Shown here one piece after another: positions 36,412 through 45,265 of a DNA stretch of 64,000 nt. The first letter of the stretch is position 1. Each line of letters begins with the position of its first letter. The notes beneath the pieces were generated by a model. That model was not told the origin of the DNA. It did no database searches and was given only the letters and a program-made list of their open reading frames with translations. The DNA is from an uncultured Opitutia bacterium (lineage in GTDB: Bacteria > Verrucomicrobiota > Verrucomicrobiia > Opitutales > Opitutaceae): positions 1-64,000 of the forward strand of contig CAIUOU010000017.1 of the NCBI GenBank assembly GCA_903900845.1, given 5' to 3'. The position numbers and the translations under genes are program-made.

Positions 36412-38106
36412 TCAGTCGGTCTTTTTGTTCGAACGAGAGCGTCCGCGGCGGGCGGGCCTCCGACCTTCTCCGGCCGGTTTGTCGCCGGCCTCATCGTCGG
36501 CGGAGTCCGCATCCTCTTCGCCTTTTTCGTCCTCGTCGCCGGCCGCCTTGGCGGCGCGGACATTGAGCCAAAGTTCACCCTTGCCGCTCCGGTTGAACCA
36601 GAACTGCTCGGTGCCCTGGCCGAAGTAAACGGGCTTCTCGCGGGGTTTCTCCGGTAGCTTGAGACCGGCGGCCACCAGCGAGGCGACCAGTTCCTCGGCG
36701 GGCTTTTCGAGTTTCCCGGCGAGGCGCTCCACCGAAGCGGCGATGCCGCCGGTGCGGGTCTCCTTCAGGAACGGGCGGATTATCCCGAATAAAGCCACGG
36801 CGTCGGGCGCGGGCGCCGCGGGTTGAGCAGCGATATCCGGCGTTTCCACGAGCGGAGCGGGAGCGGAAGCGGGTGCGACGGCGGCGTCCGTGCCAGCGGC
36901 GGTTTCGAGCGCGGGCTGCACGCCGGGCTCCGCTGGGGGAGCGGGCGGGGGCGTCTGCTCTCCGGTCGGCGCCGGATCTCCGTCTTGCTTCTCGCGGCCG
37001 TTGATCCAGAGCCCGCCGCGCGAATCCAGATTCAGCCACCACTGCTCAGCACCGATCTCGGTGTGGACCGGCTGATCACCCGGGGTCGCGGGCATGGTGA
37101 GCCCGAGGGCACCGAAAGCCGCCTTCAGGTCGGCTTCCTTGACGCGCAGCGCGCGGGCGAGGAACCCGAGGCTGCCGGAGCCGCCGGGGCCGCGGCGGTT
37201 GCGCCGCAAATACGGTCGGATCTTCTCGATGAGCGCCGGGCCCTCCGGGAGGGGTTGCGGCGCGGGCCGGGAGGACTCGCCACCGGGAGCCTCCGCCGGC
37301 TTGCGTTCGCCAGCTTCCACCGGAGCGACTCCTTCCGCGGGTACGGGGGCCGGCTCAGCCGGGGGCGGCTCGATCCGCGTGCCTTTGACCGCCTTGAAGA
37401 TCTGCCGCGGCTTTTCCTTCGTGTTGATCCACAACTCGCCGCGGCGGTTGATGTTCAGCCAGTAGAGATCACCGTCGTACTCGAGGTGCTCGACCGCCGA
37501 ATCCTCGTCGGCTGGCATCACAAAGCCGCACTCGACCAGCGCGCCCTTCACATCGTCCTCGGACTGGTCCCATTTCTTCGCGAGGTACTCGACCCCGACC
37601 GACATCCCCGGCCCGCGCTGGTTGCGGCGCATGTGGGGGCGGATCGCCTCGAAGAACGTCGGCAACTCCTCCTCCTCGGCCGCGGTAAGCTTGTCCCAAT
37701 CGTCCTCCGGCTCCTCGGCCTCGGGCTCGCCGTCGCGCGAGGTGTCGACCAGCTTCCGCAGGCCCTCCTCCGCGGCGGACTTGTCCTCGATGAAGCCCGT
37801 CGAACGCTCCTCTGCCGCGGCCTCGGAGGCCGGGCTCGCGGCGGCGCGGAACTTGGCCTCGAACTCGGCCCGCAGCTTCTCGGCCTCGGCCTTAGCGGCG
37901 GCCGCGGCGGCGTCCTCCAGCGTCCAGTCCCGCTGCGTCGAGCGACGCGCAAGCCCCGTGAACGCCAAGGCGTTGTCCGGAGGCGTGAGGTAGTGGATGA
38001 TCTCCCACTCCTCGCGTCCCAGATCGTTCAGAAATTTCTCCAGCATCGCGGGGCTGGCGAAACCGCCTTTGCCGCTCGTGATGACTTTGTATTCCCAGTG
38101 TGGCAT
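36412..38106 (-). CDS. Uncharacterised protein: DUF4177-like N-terminus, three ~80-aa repeats, basic tail
   Basis: MPHWEYKVITSGKGG...LNDLGREEWEIIHYL; repeats FFEAIRPHMRRNQRGPG...LYWLNINRRGELWINTKEK / LIEKIRPYLRRNRRGPG...QWWLNLDSRGGLWINGREK / LFGIIRPFLKETRTGG...QFWFNRSGKGELWLNVRAAK; tail RRPARRGRSRSNKKTD. Confidence 0.8.
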   Translation of the reverse strand: MPHWEYKVITSGKGGFASPAMLEKFLNDLGREEWEIIHYLTPPDNALAFTGLARRSTQRDWTLEDAAAAAAKAEAEKLRAEFEAKFRAAASPASEAAAEERSTGFIEDKSAAEEGLRKLVDTSRDGEPEAEEPEDDWDKLTAAEEEELPTFFEAIRPHMRRNQRGPGMSVGVEYLAKKWDQSEDDVKGALVECGFVMPADEDSAVEHLEYDGDLYWLNINRRGELWINTKEKPRQIFKAVKGTRIEPPPAEPAPVPAEGVAPVEAGERKPAEAPGGESSRPAPQPLPEGPALIEKIRPYLRRNRRGPGGSGSLGFLARALRVKEADLKAAFGALGLTMPATPGDQPVHTEIGAEQWWLNLDSRGGLWINGREKQDGDPAPTGEQTPPPAPPAEPGVQPALETAAGTDAAVAPASAPAPLVETPDIAAQPAAPAPDAVALFGIIRPFLKETRTGGIAASVERLAGKLEKPAEELVASLVAAGLKLPEKPREKPVYFGQGTEQFWFNRSGKGELWLNVRAAKAAGDEDEKGEEDADSADDEAGDKPAGEGRRPARRGRSRSNKKTD

Positions 38107-38173
38107 GTGATTGACCCGCGCCGGGCGCGGAATGACCAGAATCCGCGAGGCACCCACGGTTGCCGAGCACGAA

Positions 38174-40369
38174 ATGGTCCGTTTCCCCACGCGGCGCGTC
38201 CGGGCTTCCTTCCGGCCGCCATCGGTCACCATACTTAACCTCTTCCGCCGCTTGCACCGTCGCGCCCTCGCTTACCTCGCCTTGATCCTTTCCGCCGCAC
38301 CAGCCGCGGCGGCCGCCGCGCCCGCGGTCTTGAACGAGATCGTGGTCTCGGCCGCGCGGGCCCCGCAGCCCGCCGAGCACGCGGCGGCGACGGTCCGGGT
38401 GCTCACGGCGGAGGAACTCTCCCGCGGGCCGTCGGCCACGCTGGACGGCGCGCTGCGTGCCGTGCCTGCCTTCGGGCTTTTCCGCCGCGCCGACAGCCTC
38501 GCGGCCAATCCCACGGCCCAAGGCGTCTCACTGCGCGGACTCGGCCCCAGCGGCGCCAGCCGCTCGCTGGTGCTGCTCGACGGCGTGCCGCTCAACGATC
38601 CGTTCGGCGGCTGGGTCGCATGGACGAAACTCCCGCGCGACGGAGCCTGGCGGGCGGAGATCGTCCCGGGCGGCGGCGCCACGGCCTGGGGCAACGCCGC
38701 GCTCGGCGGCGTCGTGCAGATCCTCACTGCACCGGAACCTTTTTCGCCGCTTCAGGCGAACGCCCCGACCGCGCGGTTGTCCGCTTCCGTCGGCTCCTTC
38801 GGCACGCGCGAGGCGGAGTTCTCCACCACCGCACCCACGGGCGCCGGCGAGGCCCGGCTGCTCGGCCGGGCTTTCGCCACGGATGGCTACTCGCTGGTCG
38901 CGCCCGAACGCCGCGGCGCGATCGACACGCCGGCTCGGAGCCGACACCGCTGGATCGGGGCCGGTTGGCGACGCGCGCCCGGCCCGGACGGCCTCGGAGT
39001 AGCGGTGAACGCGCGGCTCTTCGACGAAACCCGCGGCAACGGCACGCCGTACACCGGAAATCGCAGCCGCGAACAGTTCGCGTCCTTCGCGCTCGGCGGA
39101 CGACCCGACACCGGCTTCGGCTGGGACGGGGTCGCGTACGCGCAGGATCAGAGCTTCGCCAGTACCTTCAGCTCGGTGAACGCTGCGCGCACGGTCGAAA
39201 CCCCGGCGAGCGACCAGCATGCGGTGCCGGCCTCGGCGTTCGGCGCGGCATGGACGGGCTTCTGGCGTGGGAACGCCGGCACACGGACCAGCGCCGGCGG
39301 CGACCTGCGGCTCGTCCGCGGCGAGACCCAGGAGCATTTCACTTACTCGGGCGGACGATTCACGCGCGAGCGTATCGCGGGCGGAAGCCAGTCCTTCGCC
39401 GGGTTTTTTCTGCTGCGGGAGCAGGCGCTCGCGAAGGGCTGGCGCGCCATCGCCGGCCTGCGCGGGGATCGCTGGCGCGACTGGGACGGGACGCGCCGGG
39501 AAACCGAACGCGATTCCGGCACCGTGCTCCGCCACGACAGATTTCCCGCCGCGCGTGGATCCGCGCTCAGCCCTCAGGCCGGGTTCGTTTGGAACCCGGC
39601 CGCGGGCTGGCGTCTCCGCGCCAACGTCCAGCGCGCCTTCCGCCGACCCACGCTCAACGAGCTTTACCGCCCATTCCGGCAGGGCGCCAACGTCACGGAG
39701 GCCAATCCCTTGCTCCGTACCGAACGCGCGACCAGCGGCGAGATCGGCGCGGAATGGAACGCGGCGCTTTCACCGACGGCCGGCACGCTCGCCTTTTCCA
39801 CGGTGGGCTTCGCCAACGACCTCCGCGACGCTGTCGCCAACGTCACGATCGCCCGCGGGCCCGGCACGTTTCCGGTCATCGGCGCGCTGCCGGCCGGCGG
39901 ACTCGGACGCCAGCGGCTCAACGTGGCACGCATCCGCGTCAACGGCGTGGAACTCACGGCCGCTTGGCGGCCGGCGCCGAATCTGACCCTCGATGCGGCG
40001 GTGCTGTTCAACGACGCGACGGTGCGTTCGGCACCGGTGGCCCGCGCGCTCGAGGGACGGCGGTTGGCGCAAGTGCCGCGCCGCTCGGCCACATTTTCGG
40101 CGGCGTGGCGCACGCCGGCGGGCTTGCTGATTTCGGCACGCTCCCGCGCGCTGGGGCGCCAGTTCGAGGACGACGAGAACCAACTCGTGCTCGGCGCGGT
40201 TGTGGTGACGGACGCAACCGTAAGCATGCCGGCCGGGCGGCACACGGAGGTTTTTCTCTCGGTGGAGAACGCCGGCGACGCGCGAATCGAGACCGGCCGC
40301 GGCGCCGACGGTGTGATCAACGTCGCCGGACCTCGCGCCTGGCGCGGCGGCCTCCGCGCGCGCTGGTGA
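38174..40369 (+). CDS. TonB-dependent receptor
   Basis: VLNEIVVSAARAPQPAEHAAATVRVLTAEEL, GVSLRGLGPSGASRSLVLLDGVPLNDPFGGWVAWTKLP, GGGATAWGNAALGGVVQI; start may be upstream at 38135. Confidence 0.9.
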   Translation: MVRFPTRRVRASFRPPSVTILNLFRRLHRRALAYLALILSAAPAAAAAAPAVLNEIVVSAARAPQPAEHAAATVRVLTAEELSRGPSATLDGALRAVPAFGLFRRADSLAANPTAQGVSLRGLGPSGASRSLVLLDGVPLNDPFGGWVAWTKLPRDGAWRAEIVPGGGATAWGNAALGGVVQILTAPEPFSPLQANAPTARLSASVGSFGTREAEFSTTAPTGAGEARLLGRAFATDGYSLVAPERRGAIDTPARSRHRWIGAGWRRAPGPDGLGVAVNARLFDETRGNGTPYTGNRSREQFASFALGGRPDTGFGWDGVAYAQDQSFASTFSSVNAARTVETPASDQHAVPASAFGAAWTGFWRGNAGTRTSAGGDLRLVRGETQEHFTYSGGRFTRERIAGGSQSFAGFFLLREQALAKGWRAIAGLRGDRWRDWDGTRRETERDSGTVLRHDRFPAARGSALSPQAGFVWNPAAGWRLRANVQRAFRRPTLNELYRPFRQGANVTEANPLLRTERATSGEIGAEWNAALSPTAGTLAFSTVGFANDLRDAVANVTIARGPGTFPVIGALPAGGLGRQRLNVARIRVNGVELTAAWRPAPNLTLDAAVLFNDATVRSAPVARALEGRRLAQVPRRSATFSAAWRTPAGLLISARSRALGRQFEDDENQLVLGAVVVTDATVSMPAGRHTEVFLSVENAGDARIETGRGADGVINVAGPRAWRGGLRARW

Positions 40370-40501
40370 CACGTCGCGTCTCCGCCGAAACCGAATCTTC
40401 TCAGTTACCTCCGATTTCCCCGGTTGGCGGGCTTGGACCAGGAGGAAACCGCGGCCGCGGCGATCGAACTTCTCGGTTTCCCTGAGTCTTCCCGTACTCC
40501 C

Positions 40502-40582
40502 CCCAAAGGGGTCAGGGCGTTTTTTGTTTAAAGCAACGCTGCTTCACTCGGGCGGAAAACATTTAACGCCCTGACCCCTTTT
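40502..40582. repeat. Palindromic element copy 1 (also a likely terminator)
   Basis: AAAGGGGTCAGGGCGTT (40505-40521) / AACGCCCTGACCCCTTT (40565-40581), perfect 17-bp arms; followed by T9 G9. Confidence 0.85.
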
Positions 40583-40596
40583 TTTTTGGGGGGGGG

Positions 40597-41370
40597 TCAG
40601 CGGCGCTGCCGCAACAACCACGCGTAAAGCTCCGGGTTGTCGTAGGTCACCGTCCACGAGTCGTGCTTCGCTTCGGGATAGACGGTGAACTGCACGCGGG
40701 GCACGCCGGCCTTGCGCAAGGCCGCGACCATGACCTCCGACTCGTCCACGGCGACGGTCGGATCCATCGCGCCATGGTACGCCCAGACGTTGAGCTCCTT
40801 GAGCTCCGCCGGCCGGTTCCGCACCATACGGCGCACGGCGGAAAGATCGCCGCCGCCGCAGATCGGCACGACCGAGGCGAAGCGGGTAGGATTCTTCACG
40901 GCGATGCTCCACGTCCCGTAGCCGCCCATGCTCAGGCCGGTGAGGTGCACGCGCGCCGGATCGACGCGGTGCCGCGTGGCAATCTCGTCCGCAAGGGCCA
41001 GCACCGCCTCGTCGTCCCACCACGTGCCCGTCGGGCATTGGGGCGAGACCACGATGAACTCCGCGGCGAGCACGCGCGCCGCCTCCGCGGCCGGGCCTTC
41101 GGCCGCCGGGGTGCGCAGAAGCTTGGGCGGGCCGTGCTTCGCGACGAGCCACGGATCATCGCCACGCTCGCCGGAACCGTGCAGGAAGACGATCAGCGGC
41201 CAGAGGCGGGCGGCGTCGGCTCCGTGCTCCGGGGGCAGGTGCAGCAGGTAGCGGTAACCGACCTCGCGGGAGATGGTATGCTTGAAAGTCTGCGCCGTCA
41301 GGGTGTCGGCGGCGTTGGACGCCACTGAACACAGGATGGCGACGGCGAGGGACAGGAGCGGGGATTTCAT
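40597..41370 (-). CDS. Secreted alpha/beta hydrolase (prolyl oligopeptidase/esterase-like)
   Basis: Signal peptide; WPLIVFLHGSGERGDDP, HLTGLSMGGYGTWSIAVKNP (GLSMGG nucleophile elbow), YPEAKHDSWTVTY. Confidence 0.88.
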   Translation of the reverse strand: MKSPLLSLAVAILCSVASNAADTLTAQTFKHTISREVGYRYLLHLPPEHGADAARLWPLIVFLHGSGERGDDPWLVAKHGPPKLLRTPAAEGPAAEAARVLAAEFIVVSPQCPTGTWWDDEAVLALADEIATRHRVDPARVHLTGLSMGGYGTWSIAVKNPTRFASVVPICGGGDLSAVRRMVRNRPAELKELNVWAYHGAMDPTVAVDESEVMVAALRKAGVPRVQFTVYPEAKHDSWTVTYDNPELYAWLLRQRR

Positions 41371-41380
41371 GCGGCGCCCG

Positions 41381-41459
41381 CCCAAAGGGGTCAGGGCGTT
41401 TTTTGTTTAAAGCACCGCCGCCTCACCCGGGCGGCAAACGTTTAACGCCCTGACCCTTT
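41381..41459. repeat. Palindromic element copy 2
   Basis: AAAGGGGTCAGGGCGTT (41384-41400) / AACGCCCTGACCCTTT (41444-41459); 6 substitutions and 1 indel versus copy 1, same orientation. Confidence 0.85.
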
Positions 41460-41493
41460 AAGGGGGTGGGGCGCCCTACGGTGAGGGGCGGGG

Positions 41494-42114
41494 TCACGTC
41501 CCGTAGAGGCGGTCGCCGAAATCGCCGAGTCCGGGCAGGATGTACTTCCGGTCATTGAGCCCGCGGTCGAGCGCGGCGGTATAGATCACCGTGCCGGGGT
41601 GCTGCCGCTCCACCTCAGCGACGCCCTCCGGGGCGCTCACGATCGCCACCAAGCGCACGTCCGTGGCGCCGTGATCGCGCACGACGCGAATCGCCTGCGC
41701 GGCCGAGCCGCCGGTCGCGAGCATGGGATCGATCACGAAAACGTGACGGCCAGCCACCGGCGGCAGCTTGCAATAATAACTCCTCGCCTGCGCCGTCTCG
41801 TGGTCCCGCTCGAGGCCGACGTAGCCGACGCTGACATCAGGAAACAGGTCCGTGAACGGCTGCACCATGCCCAGCCCGGCCCGCAACACCGGCACCACGA
41901 CGAGCGGCTGGCGCCCGAGCACGCGGGCGCGCGTGGTCTCGAGCGGCGTGACGATCTCCCGCTCCTCCGTCTCGAGGTCGCGCGTCGCCTCGATCGCGAG
42001 GAGGGTGGTGAGCTGGTGCGCAAGCGCGCGGAAAGTCGCCGGTTTCGTCGAGCGGTCCCGCAGGTGGGCGACGAGATGGCCGGCAAGAGGATGATCAAGG
42101 ACGCGGAGGGGCAT
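41494..42114 (-). CDS. upp: Uracil phosphoribosyltransferase
   Basis: MPLRVLDHPLAGHLVAHLRDRSTKPATFRALAHQLTTLLAIEATRDL, VVVPVLRAGLGMVQPF, FVIDPMLATGGSAAQAI. Confidence 0.95.
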   Translation of the reverse strand: MPLRVLDHPLAGHLVAHLRDRSTKPATFRALAHQLTTLLAIEATRDLETEEREIVTPLETTRARVLGRQPLVVVPVLRAGLGMVQPFTDLFPDVSVGYVGLERDHETAQARSYYCKLPPVAGRHVFVIDPMLATGGSAAQAIRVVRDHGATDVRLVAIVSAPEGVAEVERQHPGTVIYTAALDRGLNDRKYILPGLGDFGDRLYGT

Positions 42115-42146
42115 GGCGTTTGCGGGGGCGAACGGGGCGGAGGCAG

Positions 42147-44579
42147 TCAGGGTCGGAGCGTGAGCCGATGCATAGCCGGACCCGGCAGCAGCGGTGCGGC
42201 CTCGCCGCGCACCCACGCGTCGTGGCCGGCGCGGAAGAACGGCGAGAGCGGATGCGCGCTTTGTCCACCCGGCATGTGGAAGATCCCCTCGGCCTCGCGA
42301 CCGGGCGCGACCGCCAAACGCTGGCTCGCGCCGTGACCGGAAGTTTGCGCGAGCGGCATGTCGTTGTCGCCGGCCAGCGGCACCGCGGGGAAATCCAGCC
42401 AGCGGTCGAGCATCGGCACCGCGGTGCCGAGCGGGTGGCGCATCCGCAGGCGATTCCGCTCGCCCCACGCGGCGGAGGTCAAGGGCCGGCCGGATTTCCC
42501 AATCGCGGCCACCACATCGTCGGCCGCCGCCAGCAACAGATCATCCCACCGCGCATACTTCGATTCGAGCAGGTGCATCGGTCTCTCGCGCAACAGAGCG
42601 CGTAACGCCGGCTCCAGGTTGAACCGGCGCGAGCTGAAACCGGGCGTCGCCTCCAGGCAGGCCGCGAAGACCGGCGTGAACACCCGCGTGCGCACCGCCT
42701 GCCGGAATTCCGCCACGAGCCGGTAGCTCACCGATCCGGGTTCGGCCCGGCCTTCCCACTTCTCCACCAGCCGGCGCAACTCCCCGCGTTGGGCGGACCC
42801 CGCCAGCGCGTCCGGGGTGAGCGCCGCGAGCAGGATCTCGCGCCACTCGCCGAGGAAGAGCGCGCGGTCATCGAGCTGCACCTTGAAAAGGTCAGCCGGA
42901 GTCGCCCGCGAGAGGGTCGCAAGGCCGTCACGCAGCTGTCGCGCGCGGGCAGCCGGCGCGTAACCACCGTCGCCCAAGCGGGCCAAAGCCTCGCCACCGG
43001 CCTGCCGCTGGTTGCCCGACCAGATGCGGCCGGGCAGCGCGGAAGCGGGGCCGCGCACGACTGGAATCTCCGACGGCGAGAGATGACCGTCCCACTTGCG
43101 GTCGCCGAAAGTCCACGTGACAGGCAGGCGGCCGTCGTAACCGGCGCGTTTCGGCAGCCGCCCCGCGACGGTCCATGCCACTTCGCCCCCGCGGTCCGCG
43201 ATGACGCAGTTCACCGGCGTGACCCCCGCGCGATGGGCGACGGCGATCGCCTCCTCCGTGGTCCGCGCGGTCTCCATGTCGAGCAGCGCGAAGTTGGCCG
43301 CCTCCGGGTCATGCGCGATCCAGCGCAATGCCAGCGGGCGGTCGCGGTCGTTGCGGCCCACCACGGGCCCCCAGATCGTCCACTCGTACTCCACGGTCAC
43401 CGGGTCGCCGCCCTTCACGTCGATCGTCTCCTTCCGGATCTCGATCGGCACGTAATCGTCACGGCCCGGCGCGCGGTAGAAACGCTTCGAGGCCGAGACC
43501 GTCTCCACCACGACCAGGTCGGCGGTGTCGGCGTTGGCGACGGTCACACCCCAGGCGACCTCGCCGTTGCTGCCGACGATCACGGCCGGCGCGCCGGGCA
43601 GCGTCACGCCGGTGACGCGGCGCCCGCCCGTCTCCAGCGACGCGCGGTACCAGATATTCGGCACGGAGTGCCCGAGGTGCATGTCGTTCGCCAACAGCCC
43701 GCCGCCTCCCGCGGTGTGGGCGCCGGCGAGGGCGAGGGCGTTCGAGCCGGGGATGGAATCCGGATCCCGCGGCGCGAAGGGAAAAGCGAGATCGGCCAGC
43801 GCGTCGACCCGTAGGGCGCCCGGCGCGGGTGCCGCGCCCGTGCGCGCGGCGCGGATATTGATCACCTGCGGACCCGGGATGGCGGGCAACGGGGCCGTGG
43901 TGCCGTCGAGCGCCGCGTCGCCAGGCGCCGTGACCGGCGCGAAGAAACCCAGCGAGTCCGCGCCAAAGATATCGCGCAAAGTCATGAGCGACCGCTCGTG
44001 GTTCGCCATGGAATCCTGCAGGTCGAGCATCATCGCATAGCCGGTGAGAATGCTGTCCTCGGCGCGCCAGGGCGCGGGGTCGGCGCGGAGCAGGAGATAC
44101 TCAAACGGCTTGGCGCCGAGGTCGGCGAGGCCGGCGTTGACCCCCTCGACGTAGGCGTCGAGGACGGCGCGCTGCACGGCCGGCAGGGCCGCGACCACCT
44201 TGCCTGCGAGGCCGCGGAAACCATGCATCCGCGTCGCGCGGTCACGCGGCAAGGCGCGTTCGCCGAAAAGCGCGGCCAGTTCACCCGCGCCCGCGCGGCG
44301 GAGCAGATCCATCTGGAAAAACCGGTCCTGCGCGTGCAGCCAGCCGAGCGCCCGCGCGACGTCGGCGCGGCTCGCGCCGCGCACGGTCGGCACGCCCAAC
44401 GCATCGCGCTCAATCGTCACCGCCGCGCCCGCGCCGGACAGCTTAGCCTCGCCGTCGAGCCGCGGCAGGCTGGCACGCACCCGTGAGGCAAGCCACGCAC
44501 CGGTGCCGGCCGCAGCCAGGAGGCAGCCCCCGAGAATGAAGGCGGCGAGGCGGAAACGACGGGCGGCGGACGGACTCAT
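42147..44579 (-). CDS. Penicillin acylase family protein
   Basis: IERDALGVPTVRGASRADVARALGWLHAQDRFFQMDLLRR; IPGSNALALAGAHTAGGGGLLANDMHLGHSVPNIWYRASLE. Confidence 0.93.
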   Translation of the reverse strand: MSPSAARRFRLAAFILGGCLLAAAGTGAWLASRVRASLPRLDGEAKLSGAGAAVTIERDALGVPTVRGASRADVARALGWLHAQDRFFQMDLLRRAGAGELAALFGERALPRDRATRMHGFRGLAGKVVAALPAVQRAVLDAYVEGVNAGLADLGAKPFEYLLLRADPAPWRAEDSILTGYAMMLDLQDSMANHERSLMTLRDIFGADSLGFFAPVTAPGDAALDGTTAPLPAIPGPQVINIRAARTGAAPAPGALRVDALADLAFPFAPRDPDSIPGSNALALAGAHTAGGGGLLANDMHLGHSVPNIWYRASLETGGRRVTGVTLPGAPAVIVGSNGEVAWGVTVANADTADLVVVETVSASKRFYRAPGRDDYVPIEIRKETIDVKGGDPVTVEYEWTIWGPVVGRNDRDRPLALRWIAHDPEAANFALLDMETARTTEEAIAVAHRAGVTPVNCVIADRGGEVAWTVAGRLPKRAGYDGRLPVTWTFGDRKWDGHLSPSEIPVVRGPASALPGRIWSGNQRQAGGEALARLGDGGYAPAARARQLRDGLATLSRATPADLFKVQLDDRALFLGEWREILLAALTPDALAGSAQRGELRRLVEKWEGRAEPGSVSYRLVAEFRQAVRTRVFTPVFAACLEATPGFSSRRFNLEPALRALLRERPMHLLESKYARWDDLLLAAADDVVAAIGKSGRPLTSAAWGERNRLRMRHPLGTAVPMLDRWLDFPAVPLAGDNDMPLAQTSGHGASQRLAVAPGREAEGIFHMPGGQSAHPLSPFFRAGHDAWVRGEAAPLLPGPAMHRLTLRP

Positions 44580-44626
44580 CGGAGCCAAGGCGGGCGGCGC
44601 ATTCCGCGCCGGGCAAACCCAAAAGC

Positions 44627-44914
44627 TCAGCGCCGCCGCAGGCGCCCGTAGTAGACCGCGGTGGCCAGCGCCCCGAGCAGCCACGTCGGGAAGTTCACCC
44701 AAAGCTGATGGAACGGCACCGGGTAGTGACGGCACGCCCAGATGATCGCGACGTGCTTCACCGTGATCAGCACCCAGCCGGCCAGGATGATGAACTCGAC
44801 CCGCCGGCTGCGCCGCGGCACGTGACGCACGGCGATGTCCTCGATGAACGCCTCCCGCACCGCCTCGGGGGCGGGCGCTCGTCCGGAAATGAGCTGGACC
44901 AGATTGGCGAACAT
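44627..44914 (-). CDS. Small hypothetical membrane protein
   Basis: MFANLVQLISGRAPAPEAVREAFIEDIAVRHVPRRSRRVEFIILAGWVLITVKHVAIIWACRHYPVPFHQLWVNFPTWLLGALATAVYYGRLRRR. Confidence 0.6.
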   Translation of the reverse strand: MFANLVQLISGRAPAPEAVREAFIEDIAVRHVPRRSRRVEFIILAGWVLITVKHVAIIWACRHYPVPFHQLWVNFPTWLLGALATAVYYGRLRRR

Positions 44915-45265
44915 GGAGTCGTAAGGGCGAAGGCTACCGATCCGCCGCCAAACGCAAATGCCCCAGCGCGGCTCCGCCGCGCCGGGAACGGTCAGGGATC
45001 TTGCTTCGCCCAACCTTCCCCCTCCGCCTCACCGATGGAAGAATGCACCAAGTGCAGGAGGTGAAAGGCGGCACGCGGATCGATCCCTGAGCTCCTGATT
45101 TCCAGATCCGAACGCTTCCGTTCCTGCCCTTCCGGCTTTCATCATTCCTGCGCCCGAGACTCAGTGTCCTCGGCCCGACTCTCCGTGCCCTTTGTGACCA
45201 ATGCTACGCCCTTCCCCCAAGTGACGCGTTGAGTTCCCGGCGTGCCGCGGCCACGTTCCGCCGCG

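Noticed and set aside
36823-38238. 471-aa plus-strand ORF opposite the triple-repeat protein
   Set aside because: Arg/Leu-rich shadow; the minus frame has coherent internal repeats, which would not be expected of the antisense.
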